Shown: one piece after another, positions 11,650 to 22,943 of the stretch
Numbering within the stretch: position 1 is the stretch's first letter
Layout of the letters: each line of letters begins with the position of its first letter
Source of the DNA: Blakeslea trispora
Lineage: Eukaryota > Mucoromycota > Mucoromycetes > Mucorales > Choanephoraceae
NCBI GenBank assembly: GCA_025331445.1
Contig: JAIWNE010000142.1
Span: forward strand, 1-64,000
Length of the DNA stretch: 64,000 bases
Direction of reading: 5' to 3'
Position numbers and translations under genes: made by a program
The notes under the pieces: generated by a model
Databases searched by the model: none
What the model was told of the DNA's origin: nothing
What the model saw: only the letters and a program-made list of their open reading frames with translations

Positions 11650-12703
11650 CTACTCATTCAAAGCCCAACGAGGAAGAGGGCGACGAAGCTCTTCGGACAG
11701 AGCTGCTTCAACGTTTCTACGACGACGAGTAGCACGCACATGCTTCTTTTTGCTTCTTCTGTCCGCGTCGTCCAAGCGAGAGAAAAAACTGTTCAACTAG
11801 AAACACTGTCGTTATTACGCTTGAACAGAACAAACAAATTAACAACTTACCTTGTCAGAACGCCAGGAAGGAACCAGCACACGAAAGAGCTTGCCGAACT
11901 CTCCGTCCGCTTCATCTTCTTCGTCAGACATATAAGCCCTCTCAAGAACAGCATTGCATTCCTCAATGCTGCCGATGTCGCGAGACAGAGAAACCGAGTC
12001 TTTCGCAAAGCAAGCTCTGCGAGCCATTAGTTTCTTTCAAAAGAAAGGTAAGTCATCATTAAAAGTAGTATGTTGTGTTTTTACTTACTCTGTCAACTCG
12101 CTTACGCTTGCGTTCCTTGAGCGATGTCTGTTCCCGAGATGCAAGGCTAGAAACACCTCTTTTTTCGTTCGCTCTAGAAACATTGAACTGGTTTCTTATC
12201 TTTTCCTCCAAGCACTTTATAACCTCCTTGGAGAGTTCTTCGTGCTCGGAGTAACCAGCAACAGCCTTCATCTCGGTGATGGCATTCTGAAGGATAGCCC
12301 TGAATACCGGTTGGTTTCTTCCAGACTTCTTCAGAGAATGATCCAGAGCAAATTCAACACCAATTCGCTTGGCGGTCTCAAGCGCATTCTTGGCGGCTTT
12401 CTATTAAACGTTGTGGGAATGTAAGTATTGAAATCATCTTTTTTGCAGCAGTCTTTAACTTACAAGCAACACAGGGTTTCTACCACTGAGAGGTCTTCTA
12501 GTAGCATCGCCATTAGCGCTACTAGTGCCAGATCGACCAAAAGCAGACTCGAGAAAGGCAATACGCTCTAAGAGATTATCAATGCGCCCATCTGGCTGAG
12601 CGACAGGAACAGGAAGAGAAGCAGGACGGGTAAGAGCACGGGCAGGAGTACGAGCAGAAGTGCGAGGGGTAGAGGCAGCTACTTGGGGGATCTGACGGTT
12701 CAT
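11650..12703 (-). CDS. Transposon companion protein, copy A1, intact (293 aa)
   Basis: Four exons, 12464-12703, 12089-12400, 11851-12033 and 11650-11796, are each a multiple of three and join into an uninterrupted 293-aa frame with GTAAGT-type donors. The N-terminus is rich in Pro, Ala and Arg, followed by a short heptad-like helix (RIDNLLERIAFLES). Exon 2 is helical and ends in a nuclear-localisation-like KERKRKR. Exon 3 holds an EECNAV..MSDEEDE acidic stretch and FRVLVPSWRSDK. Exon 4 has FFSRLDD and a basic tail ending PRWALNE. I do not recognise the family. Copies B and A2 share the order and introns. A nuclear DNA-binding or assembly partner of the transposase is inferred from context only. 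Confidence 0.8.
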
Positions 12704-12745
12704 TCTGTCAAAGAATAATAAAAAAAATTTATACCTTGCGATAAG

Positions 12746-12762
12746 CTTTATTTATAGCTTTC
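12746..12762 (-). promoter_or_regulatory. Conserved TATA region of the companion gene (A1)
   Basis: On the minus strand GAAAGCTATAAATAAAG lies 43 bases before the ATG. The same 17 bases lie 52 bases before the A2 companion ATG, although the surrounding sequence has diverged. Confidence 0.6.
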
Positions 12763-12899
12763 AGACTATTTTGATCGGTTGCTGGATCTTCATTGTTCCC
12801 AAAATAGACGGTCCTTTTTAATTTAAAATCGACAAAATATTTTCGAGTGTCTTTGCGTCTTTTTTTTTTGTTGCCTTTTCTTTTATTTTTCTTTTCAAT

Positions 12900-13380
12900 T
12901 TTTTTCAAAAATAATAAGTATGTTGGTACTGATTTGATTGAGTAAAGGCTAACAAAAGTTCTTTAGTTAACATATGGTTTTAATGGAATCATTTGTATTG
13001 TATCTAACGGCTTGAGGTAATGACTTGCAAACATGTTGTTGTCTTATAGACTAATCTTTTTGTTTTATAAAAGCCCTTTGACCTGAGTCTCTCTGTCTCT
13101 GTCTCTGCTCTGCCTCTCTTTTTTTCTTAGTTGAAATGGTTTAAAGGTAACTAACAAGTAATACATAGTCCAACAACTGTCCTGACAATTATCTCTTAGA
13201 TACTCTATGTGGCCTTTCTTATAAGTCTCAGGCATCAGCCTCTTTTGAGCTGTAAGTTGATAAATGAACACTTAAAGAATTTAAAAACTCATAGTTTGTT
13301 TATAGATCCTTTTAAAAGAAGACTTCGTTTTGGTTTGGCTGTATGCTCTTATTCTTATGGTATTCTTTACTGATTTAATG
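12900..13380 (+). repeat. Repeat R1, copy 1
   Basis: Nearly identical over about 480 bp to 25450-25920 in the same orientation. Shared stretches include GTTGGTACTGATTTGATTG and AGACTTCGTTKTGRTTTGG. It contains a TATAAAAG but no open frame that I can support. The match ends sharply at TGATTTAATGTAA. Confidence 0.85.
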
Positions 13381-13559
13381 TAAGTTACTCATCACTTTTG
13401 TTTTTCTTTCAGTCTCATTAATCGTTTTATTACTTTAGCACTCGTATGTAGGCTCCTTGTTTACTCTGTTCCTCCACTGTTTCTGTCTGTTTATAGCCCT
13501 TGGATTCTACCCCGTTATCGTTGTCTCTCGTCAGTTGTTTTTATGGTTTTTACCTGTAC

Positions 13560-13960
13560 TAGTGGACAAAATCACAGCTAATTTTCCAGTGTTTTAGCCT
13601 CCCCTGCCATCTTTTCCTGTCATTTCCACCAGGCTTTTGAGGGCTTTTTCTACTAAATATTCTGCCTATCCCTGTAATCGATGCCTGCCATTTTCCCTAA
13701 TTATTTGACCTGATTCCCCTAACATTTCCCCCCCATAATATAGCTATTATTTTCAGCAGAAAAAAGTTTTTTCAATAAAAAATAAGCCACTTTTTTAAGC
13801 CTCTAATCCTGTATATCTGTCTAATATAGTCCAATCGTAAAGAAGTATATTTGTGTAAAGAAGTCTATTTCATCCAATGATAAACGTTCATCTAAATAAA
13901 ATGTCAAATTTAAAGCCAATCAAACAAAGGGAATTGATGCAAAATGATCATAAATGACCA
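13560..13960 (+). repeat. Repeat R3, copy 1
   Basis: Matches the reverse complement of about 52130-52600: the words AAGCCACTTTTTTAAGCC, AAGAAGTATATTTGTG and TAAAGAAGTC occur in order in both. Divergence is clear, so the copies are old. No coding potential. Confidence 0.75.
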
Positions 13961-13994
13961 ATTGAACAAAATGATTTTAAGAAATGAACCCATC

Positions 13995-14225
13995 GCGAAG
14001 CTACAACCAATGCAATGGACAAGATGTTTGTTACAAAATTAATGCAAATGGACAAGGTATTCATTATGCTTGTCCAATAAACGCATTTGGATTGCTCGTC
14101 CATTGCACTCGTCCATTGCAGCAATAGGACTGTGCGACCATTTCATTGCAATGGACAACTTGGCGTTGTACAAAGACAGCTTGTCCATTGCAAAAATTCA
14201 ATGCAATGGACGACCAATTAGGTGT
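13995..14225. repeat. Cluster of GCAATGGAC words in both orientations
   Basis: About eight copies of GCAATGGAC or its complement GTCCATTGC, some imperfect, lie in roughly 220 bp and end at GGTGTAG. Dense short words in both orientations next to a terminus are typical of subterminal transposase-binding repeats in CACTA- and hAT-like transposons. Confidence 0.7.
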
Positions 14226-14238
14226 AGTTCTACACTAC
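14218..14238. repeat. Back-to-back transposon termini GGTGTAGT / ACTACACC
   Basis: GGTGTAGT, five bases, ACTACACC form an inverted pair. The left arm ends the GCAATGGAC cluster and the right arm starts repeat R4. The simplest reading is two element ends meeting head to head. Confidence 0.55.
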
Positions 14239-14560
14239 ACCAAATGCCGGTCCGCTGTACAGTGAACACCCGGGTTGGACTGGCCGTCCACCGCTGTCAA
14301 ATTTCCAACTTTTGATTTTGACTATAAAAATTGCTGTTTTTTTGGCAGAAATGTAGATGTATTTCTAGCCTTCCAAACTTTTTACAAAATTAAATTTGGA
14401 TGTATTTTCATAAAGTTATTACCATTTACATTTCTTTTATCATTTCACTGCTTAAAGAAATTTCGCTCTTTGAATTTTTTGGCAGTGATTTTTCTCTGCT
14501 TAAGATTTTGAAGCAACCTGATTTCCTTAATGCTGAGGAGTTTAAATGTCTTGTCATTTT
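14231..14560 (+). repeat. Repeat R4, copy 2
   Basis: Begins CACTACACCAAATG and follows the same word order as 5484-5830. Short open frames within it are not supported as genes. Confidence 0.6.
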
Positions 14561-14925
14561 TTCTTCAAAAAAAAAAGACCTGAAAAATCACTGCTTAAAA
14601 AATTGGAAAATAATTTCGGAAACGAGAAATTATAAAATTGAGAATGCGACTCATAAAATTATTGGGAAAATCTTTAAAAATGGGAAATAAAAAACTTAAA
14701 GCACTGAAAAAAAGAGACACTCAAAAATTAAATGCCAAAAAAACTTGAAGAAAAAAAGACACTTAAATAAACAATCCATCCATCTGAAGGTTTTTATCCA
14801 ATCAGCCCGCAATGCACACACTGCTATTTGAGCTCAGAAATACCCCATGGAGCATTTTTGTTCACCATGTTGCCGAATCAGATCGAAACTTTTGTGTTAA
14901 ATCCTGTTCATAACTCAAGCTCAAA

Positions 14926-17900
14926 CTACACTCTTTTTTTGTTTTTCATGATACATTCTATTTTATTCTGAAAACTTAAGTCTTTGTGCAGTATTGTTCT
15001 TGTTCTGGGAGTTTTGTTCTTATGCATCTTCTTGAGTGCGGATCGTTTTGATACTCTAATCATCTTCTTCTTCATATTTTTCTTTTGACGTTTTTCGGCA
15101 TATTCTACTATGTCAATAGCATCCAAGTTTAAACCATACTTGCGCTTGATTCGTAAAGGCAATTCGGATCCAAAGAAAAACAGATTTTCGCTCTTTCGTA
15201 CACGAGACATTGCTACATAAAGCTGACCGTGAGACATCATATCATCTAAATATGTTGCTACAGAGTCGACAGTGGCACTTTGAGCTTTATGAATGGTAGA
15301 GGCAAAAGCAGGCACGATTGGAAATTGCGATCTAAGATAGCTAGTTCCTGGTACACTTCTTGAAATCCTCTGCACCCATAAAGTCATTTCGTCACCATCG
15401 GGTCCCTCTTTAGAAAGAAGAACATTTTCCTCTTCAATCTCCTTGACTTGAGCAATGGTACCATTGACCCAGCCGCTAGAGACGTGCAAGTTTTGAATTA
15501 ACATTACAGGCATATCAATTTTAAGCTTCAATTCCTGTAGTAGTCTCGTTTCATTTAGAGCACGAATAGCTGAACTTCTGGATCCTCCATTGTATGTATC
15601 ATGAGCAAGAAAAAATACGGCTTCTCCTGACATGGCATCAAAGTCTTTTGAATTAGCAGTGTTGACTCTCTGACGAGTAGTGTAAAGTCTCAACGATTGG
15701 TTTGGAATATCACTTTTTAGCACCGCTCTACTGTTGATGTACTTGATCACCGATTCATCAAATTAGCACAATCGTACTTTGTTCAAAATCTCTATAAAAC
15801 CAGCTTCAGTTTGTCTTACAGGTTCCATTAAACAATACTTTGCAGAGTAACGAAATAATCCAGACTTCCAAATTGGTTCTTCTTTTTGGTTTACAGGAAG
15901 AAGTTGTGCCAAATCTCCAAAAAAGATACTTTTGATACCACCCATAGCCACGTTTCTATTTGTAGCTTTGATTAGTGTGTTATTTAACATATCAAGCAAA
16001 GTTTCACTCAGCATTGAGTATTCATCAATTTAAAGAATTATCCTGGGGTACAGCTTCAACATGTTATCTATCATCAAGTGGTTAGGACTGTTGGTTGAAG
16101 CATTGATACCAAAAAATCTATGTATTGTCATTCCGCCAATGTTATGAGCAGCCACGCCTGTGGGTGCTAACTTAAAAACCTATTTTGGTACGACAAACTG
16201 TAAACATGATTGTGCAATGTCTTCTTTTTTTTCTCTTGCCTTAAAACCTTGAATTTTGTAGTGTCTTTCAAGCATTTTCAACAAATAGGACTTTCCAGTA
16301 CCTGCAGCACCAGATACAAAGGCGGTAGTATTTGTTGTCAGTTCGTCTATAACACCTTGGAATATCTCTTTTGAGATGCGTTGGCACTGTTCAGCATCAC
16401 TTCAAGTTCTACTTGCGTGGCTTCTAAACCCCTTTCAGAATCACGAACATCTTCTAAGTTTTGAATATTAGTGGGTCTATCTTCTAAGGAGATACCACTT
16501 TGTTCTACTGGAATCGATACAAGATATTCAAAGTAGTCTGTCGTTCAAAGTGTTAGAATCTGTTTGGTTTTAAAAGAGAAATGACTCACCTCTCCAAGTC
16601 CTGTAAGGACCCTTTTCCTTTTCAAAGGTAGTTTTGTATATGGCCTTTTTTATGACTATTTGCTGATAATAATACTTTTCGCCATTAAGTTCACTTTGTA
16701 GGAATGTTCTCCAATAAGCTTCTTTATGTCGAAGTACATATATAGTATATTGTGATGAAACATATTTTGGAAGTTCTTCATGATAAAAGGAACGCATGTG
16801 ATTGCCACCTGTTCCAGGAAAACTATCCATATCAGCCTCTCTATAAAATGAATAGAACTGAGGCATTGTCAACTGCTTTGCGCCATTTCTAGTTTCGTAT
16901 TTTTCTGTCAAATCCAAGTCAGCAATTGTCGATATTTAGTTCATTTCATTCAACTTACCAACATGAGTTCGAGTAAAGATTTTGTCACTGTTAGGATCAA
17001 GATCCTTGATACCCGATTTAAGTAATCTACGACCGTCGCTTGGAAGATTGATTTGTAAAAAAGATACTGATCTTGAGCTTTGATGCTTGTGCCAACCCAT
17101 CAAGTCGTACACAGCTTCAACAGCTCCTACTATTCTGCTTTTATAGTGCTCTTTTGGAGATCTTTCATTACTGACCTTATAATGTCCATGAGTAGCTTTG
17201 CTATTGATCTCGTATATAGTATCCGACTCTTTCTTGGCCATGTATTTTGCTAAATATCTTACAGCCGCTTTACCACAGTTGTATTGAATATCCATATTGG
17301 CTCTCCAAACGGCCAAAAGGTAAGGATTGTAGTTATTATGTTCATGTCTTCAACCCCACGCTCGTAGATACATGATTCACCAACAAACTCGGTACGAGGT
17401 GCAGGTTGTTTAGGATAACCGAAACGACATGTACGGTTTTCACCTAATTTGCAGTATCTATCAAGAATAAAGCCAGTTTTAAGTAAAGTCAATTGTACTG
17501 ATCATAGTTAAATACATACACGGGATTGCAGATATGTGTTTGGTGCTTTAAGATCAAATCATGGAGAAGAGGATCATCGGCGGCTCTTCTAGGCTGTAAC
17601 TTACACGTAATTACATTGAGGCGGATCAATTCTTGTACAGATTTTTCAGTCCAAAGAACGCAATGAATATGAGGACTTCCTCTATCTTGAATTTCGAGCA
17701 CCCAGCTAAAACCTTTTACACCGCCTATCATATTGGCAAAATGACCAAGCACATATACGTTGAAAAAATGTTTCCATTTTCTTTTGAAGTGGTTGGCAAA
17801 AAGTACAGGATCTTCCCAAGGATACTGAGTACTAGTAGCAGCAGCAAAGTCAGGACTGTAATCATTACAGCTAAAAGTCAAAAACAGTTGAGGGGCACCA

Positions 17901-19213
17901 AGATTGTTAAACACTGTTTGCAAATTCAAGAAATTTCTTCTTTTATAAGCATACGATGAGCGAACAACGTAAGGAACAGTGGATACGATATTTTTGTTAT
18001 ACGATTTAGTGGCAGCATCAATCACATCCCTTTGTCTAATGTTGCTTCGACCCTTTGTTGAAATAACAAGTCTGTTGGCAGCAGCAATGTTATTCTTTTC
18101 AATAGCGTCCAACATAAAAAAGAGGAAAGACTGGTCTTTTGCGAATCTACGATCTTTCATCATGAGTCTCAATCTGGTGTAGCCCTTTAAGTTTTCCCCA
18201 GCAAGAGTTGCCTTTGCAATTCCACCATGATCTTCAGCAAGGGCACGGTTTTCCTCGGTAGGAGTAGCCATGGAATAGTGGCCCTTACTCTCAGGATACA
18301 GGTAAGGAAACAACAAAGCCAGCAAACTAGGGTGTGACATTCTTATATTTGTTCCTGTCGTGTCTTGACCAATATACAAGTCCTGAAAGTTTGGTTCAGA
18401 TGCTTGAGGGTGTACGGTATCTTCTGGAAGTAAATAGTTGTTAGGCCATTCATCTCTTCTGCGAGCACCGATATACTGGGCATTTTCTTTGATATGATAG
18501 TTAACCAAAGAATACATTAATGGCTGCAATTGATAACGAGCCAAAAGAGGATGGGTTTCTTGAAGGGCAGCGTAAGCCGCAATGACTCTTTGTTTTCTAA
18601 TATTAGCGGGATCACCTCTTTGGTAAGATAAACCTAGAGTACCACCATAGGCCATTTCGGCAAATTCATAGTTATGTTTCAGATTTACAGCACCGGAAAC
18701 CTCGTAATGACCAATACGACCATTTAGGAGGGTTGACTTTCTGGTGATTTGTGTCATCAATTTTAAGGGCGAAAGAACACAGCGTTCTCTGTAGTTCAGA
18801 GCTTGAGCTTCTGGAATCAAGTCGCCTAGGTATTATGTGATTTAGCTTTTAACTTTTGCAATAACATTTATTATTAAGTTACAAACCTGGATACACATAG
18901 GTTGGAAGCTCGTTTTCAGAAATATTGACAGGGCTTTGCAAACCATGTACTTGGTTCCTTGAGGGTTTCTAAGAGGAACCAACTTCCACTCATAGCAGTT
19001 CTTCAAGCTATTTTCGGCATCCTGAAGAGTGCGGTATGCCTGTTCTTCTTTGTAGAGAACACAGAGACAGATACAACAGAATCCATCTGGTTTCATCCCA
19101 GCAAACTTTTGAAACTTTACAATTTGTTTTTTTGCAAGTTATCAAAAGAAGCCAAAGAGTTGTCCTGGAAACGGAAGCGGGAGACAAAAGCTTGAATTTC
19201 TTGACGAGACATC
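14926..19213 (-). pseudogene. Helitron Rep/helicase (RepHel), decayed
   Basis: Read on the minus strand, an N-terminal Cys-rich part (GFCCICLCVLYKEE near 19080) is followed by an open stretch 18820-17489 with the HUH nuclease motif in GSPHIHCVLWT, then NYNPYLLAVWRANMDIQYNC and YLAKYMAKKE near 17330-17220 where the second-Tyr region is expected. A PIF1-type helicase follows: GAAGTGKS near 16310, APTGVAAHNIGG, IDEYSML, FFGDLAQLLPV, and STIHKAQSATVDSV with YVAMSRVR to the stop at 14926. Helitrons move by rolling-circle copying with these two activities. Frameshifts (near 17335 and around 16400) and stops such as the TAA before IDEYSML make it inactive. The TC and CTRR ends were not located. Confidence 0.88.
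17465..17515 (-). other. Probable intron in the Helitron gene
   Basis: The Rep frame stops at 17489 and resumes in phase at YCKLGENRTCRFGYPKQP after a TTGATAG acceptor. A GT donor within 17515-17500 restores the frame. The exact donor is uncertain. Confidence 0.45.
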
Positions 19214-19426
19214 TTGATGAAATGTTTGGAACTGAGTGAAAATAAAAAGTATATGAAAATCGAAAGAAAAGGAACTCAATAGTTCTGGTTGCGAGAAAAT
19301 TATATAAAGTTTTCTTTGGAAAACCTTACGATATTTAACTAATATGCTGCTTCATTATTTGATATTTGAAATAAAATGGCTTGATTTAATTTTAAAAAAA
19401 AAGCTTTATTGAGCAAAAAAAAAAAT

Positions 19427-19581
19427 CCACCAACCCTACCCAACCAACCTCCAAAGGATTCGTGTAAAAATAAAAATAATAATAAAAAAAGGAAAAACTA
19501 AAAAGAAAAAAGAAAGAGAGACAAAAGGAAAAAAATGTGAACAAAAAAAATAACCGCCAGCCCTACCCAACCAACCAACCA
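19427..19581. repeat. Two CCCTACCCAACCAACC blocks
   Basis: CAACCCTACCCAACCAACC near 19430-19450 is echoed by GCCCTACCCAACCAACCAACC near 19558-19580, separated by A-rich sequence. They sit between the three-exon gene's stop and the Helitron gene's start. Confidence 0.6.
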
Positions 19582-19592
19582 TTGGGCTAACC

Positions 19593-20503
19593 CTAATCCA
19601 TCATTCCAGCCAGAGGAGAACCAGAAAGAGGAGCAGATTCATCAGCTTCCGGAGGGCTGACGAAGATGGACTCGTCAAAGGCTGAGTCTTCATCCATCAA
19701 AGAGGCCAGAGAGAGATGGGTTGACTCCAGGTTAGTGGCAGGGACATTTGGGTTATATACCCTAACCTGGACAGTGCTACGACGAGCCGAGCGAGCGCCA
19801 CGAGCATCCCTGATCCTGCGTTGCTCCAAAAAGACAGGACTGGCGTTTGGAGCGGCCAGCTCAGCATCGACTAGGTGAGAGTTTGAATGAGTCAAAGATT
19901 TAGAAACTAAAACGAAAATAGAGTAACTTACCAAGGTCATCGTACAAGCCCTCCAAGTAATCCGTGAAGGGCTCACGGAGAGTCTCCCTTCTTTTGATTA
20001 AGGTCTCGTTTGACCAGTTTTCCCAGACGTATCGGAACATGATAAACTTGAGCTTGCTGTACTCACGGTTGGGAGGGGCATTCTCCTCATTTACGGGAAA
20101 GCACCCGTGCTCCTGGCCAAAACCAGAGATGTTTCCTTGAAAATCCACCTCTCGAATTGGAGCGATGGATTGAACCCCAACACGGACAGAAGCAAAAGCA
20201 CGGGTGGCATCATCGAATGTGTAGGCCGACACGTTGAGTGACCCTTTTTGTAAATTAAATACATTAGTAATTATCAAAATAAGCTTAAGTTTTAAGAATC
20301 TTACCAACAACTCTATGCGCAGTACGCATTTTGAAAAAGCGGAGGAAGTAATACATCATTGCATAATTGTTATTTGATACCAAAAAGTTGATACGAATAC
20401 TCGTATCCGTTCCCTTGGCCTCCAAAGTAATTGTTTGACCACTGGTCACGCGAATCATTGGCTCTTGGACAACAATAACTCTATCGCAGGCAGCAGTAAC
20501 CAT
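19593..20503 (-). CDS. Unknown three-exon protein upstream of the Helitron (262 aa)
   Basis: Exons 20305-20503, 19932-20243 and 19593-19870 join exactly (789 nt) into an intact 262-aa frame. The introns are about 61 nt, with GTAAG donors and AG acceptors. I do not recognise the family. The first 170 residues look like a compact beta-rich fold (TSGQTITLEAKGTDTSIRINF, then FGQEHGCFPVNEEN and LKFIMFRYVWENW). The rest is disordered: a basic RRIRDARGARSARR patch, then an acidic Ser/Pro tail. A TATATATAA stretch lies about 75 bases upstream of the ATG. An upstream in-frame start would add a hydrophobic leader but is less likely. It shares the strand of the Helitron gene and ends 380 bp before it, so it may be a Helitron-borne gene. 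Confidence 0.7.
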
Positions 20504-20619
20504 TTGAATGAATTTTTTTAAAGAAAGATATATCAGTAAGAAGATGATGATCTGCATTGTAATTGTCAATCTGATTATATATATGAATTTCTTTTCCGTG
20601 TGTTACCAGCCTTGATCTA

Positions 20620-21125
20620 CCTGTTTGCCCCTTAAAGCACTTCAAGTCACACAAATAAAAATATCATGCTTTTTTTTTGACAATTTTAAAATTTCCTCTT
20701 GATCAGGACAAAGATATTGCATTTCCTCAAGAGTTAAGACTAAATATTGAGACTTAAGTGCCGCAGACTATCGACATGAGTTAAGAGTCATGTGCATGGT
20801 TATGAGCTAGTGATTAATAGTGGCGTTAAACAGCCTCTCAATGTGAGTATACTGCTTTTGTTATCATCAAAATAGCACCTTATACAAAGCTTTATTAAGA
20901 TTTCTCATTTGCATGATAAAATTAAGATATAGCTGAAATCTATCACCAGATAATTTTTTTTACCGTAAACATGAACACAAGCTTTAGCCAGTCAGTCAAA
21001 TAGTATTTGTGGATTTCAAATTTAATAGAATTTTTGGAATTTGACGCGAAAAGAAATAGAGTTCAATTTTTTTTTTGCAATTTTTATGGCGCCTTTCTTA
21101 AAATCTCAAAACTTTTATGGCCTCA
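20620..21125. other. AT-rich spacer, nothing supported
   Basis: No domain, repeat or RNA gene was recognised between the Helitron-side gene and the seven-exon gene. Confidence 0.5.
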
Positions 21126-22943
21126 TTAGTTTTTATTAAATCTGAAGACAAATTGTTCCATTGAACCGTAAGAGCCTTGCTTAGGTTTCTTCTTTGACTG
21201 AGTGGCCTTTCTTGAAGTTTTACCTCTCTTGCGTTTCGTTGTAGAGCAATTATTTGTCATATCACCTTCAATTGTTGTAGTGATGTCAATATTCTGTGGA
21301 CTTTCAGCCTCCTCAGTTCTTTGTGTTTCGCCATCTGAATATGGCATGACACTTTCCTGACTATTTATTTCTAAATGAGTAGATTCTTCTTCCTATGGGC
21401 AGTTTTTTTAATGCAAAGAATTAGTTTTCATTGGCTAGCTCTTTGTAACATCGAACTTGATATGATAGAGAGTTTTCTTACAGCATTATCGTTTAATGAA
21501 TCGACAGTTTCTGTATTGAACGATACCTCAGTACTTTGTTGTCTTGTGTCTATAGACAATCATAAATAAAATATACTGCACATCATTGCTTTTCGACTAC
21601 TTACTGCTGTTGCCAAATAATTCAGTTCTAAACTGATGACTTTGCTTTCTTACAGGTTTCTTTCCCTTTCGAGAAAGATGAGGTGATACTGTAATGCTTC
21701 GGCGCATTCGATTGATTTGAGTATCTAGACTATTTTGAGGTTCCGAGAAGCGAACAGGAGAAGTTACAGAAGACAGAAAGGAGAGACTAGGTCCTTCACT
21801 GAAACTGTTATCAGAGGCTTGTCTTTCGAGTGTTTGATTTTCTGACAAGTTTGTTGTCATCATACTTTGATACAAGGCACTATCTAATGAACTTAATCCA
21901 TCTGTCTCAGCGTCTTCATTACAGAGCGACATATCACTGTAATCTAACGTCAGGTTTAACAAACGGTTAGAATTGTTCAAACTTTAATTGAAAAGAAAAA
22001 ACATGTCTTACTTCTTTGCAATCCAGGACTTGAACGATCCATTTGAATACTAGGATCCTCTTCTGCAACCAGTTGGTTCAACTGAGTTGATCACTTGCAA
22101 TTAGACAGAGTGCTACTATGTTTTTAAGTATCTTTTAAACTTGCCTCATTCATGTTTTCTAACATTTCAGCTTGAGCATCGCTGAAAGAGTGATCTTGAC
22201 TCTCTCTTCCATCATCATTGTCTTCATCTTCACTGGAGTTGGACTCTATCTCATCTTGATCAGAATGCAATGCATTATGACCATCTTCTGAGATATGATT
22301 GTCTTCATTTCCCTCTTTAACGGCGTCGATAATATTTTTCCAATAAGCAACAATATCAAACATAATACAAAAACTGATATACCTTCAGTATTAATTTCTC
22401 GGAAATCTGGCTCACCAAAAGTTTGATTGAGAGAGTGGTTGACAAGAAAGTAGCCATTTTTTACTCCTTCTTGAACCATGTTTGGCGAGATAACAGGGTG
22501 TACTTTGTCTTTCAACACTTCGGGAACCAAAGGAAGACAAGGTAGCACAGTAATGCTACTGCATTTCGCATGGAATTTCTCTTCTAAAATAGGTCCAAGA
22601 AATGATTGCCCAATCTCTTGTTGAACCATGGAGCCACCAACAGAAACCATGATGGGATCTTTGCGGGTGACAAATGTATCCAAATCCCATTCACTATCAT
22701 AGTCTTTGATAGCCTTCTCCAAAAGACGAGAATCTCCAACCACTTTGACGAAGAATCTCTTACAGACCATTGTCATTTTTGGTGTTAGCCAAGTACTTTT
22801 ATTCTTTTTCTATGGTCAAATAAACATTACGCCTTGCTAGGCTCATATACTGCTATATAAAATTTCTCTATGCCATCCTCTTCAATATACTCTACTGTGT
22901 GAGGAAAGCATACACCAAAAAATACAGAAATGATTGATTCCAT
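21126..22943 (-). CDS. Unknown seven-exon gene, intact (about 472 aa)
   Basis: Seven exons fit one frame: 22851-22943, 22383-22809, 22141-22314, 22012-22062, 21605-21943, 21482-21549 and 21126-21392, totalling 1419 nt. Introns of about 40 to 95 nt start GT and end AG; the first, 41 nt, is the least certain. The N-terminal 170 residues may be globular (FFVKVVGDSRLLEKAIKDYD, HPVISPNMVQEGVKNG). The middle is strongly acidic (HSDQDEIESNSSEDEDNDD), then Ser-rich, and the C-terminus is basic (TTKRKRGKTSRK, SKKKPKQG), which suggests a nuclear protein. No transposase, recombinase or polymerase motif is visible. Clean frames amid decayed elements suggest a real host gene or a recently arrived one. Function unknown. 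Confidence 0.68.

Larger units (their letters stand above)
8160..12703. mobile_element. Two-gene DNA transposon, copy A1 (gene limits)
   Basis: A tnp2/Plavaka-like transposase gene on the plus strand and a four-exon companion gene on the minus strand converge on a 470-bp spacer. The same pairing recurs at 45516-50587 and, rearranged, at 53406-59742. Terminal repeats and target duplications could not be identified, so the limits given are only those of the genes. Confidence 0.7.

Noticed and set aside
14400..14690. 96-codon Lys/Phe-rich frame inside repeat R4
   Set aside because: It lies in non-coding repeat sequence, and the related copy at 5484-5830 is not open in the same frame.
20504..20569. 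Upstream in-frame start giving the three-exon gene a signal-peptide-like leader
   Set aside because: It lies too close to the TATA stretch. The ATG at 20503 gives an ordinary leader distance, and the rest of the protein looks intracellular.
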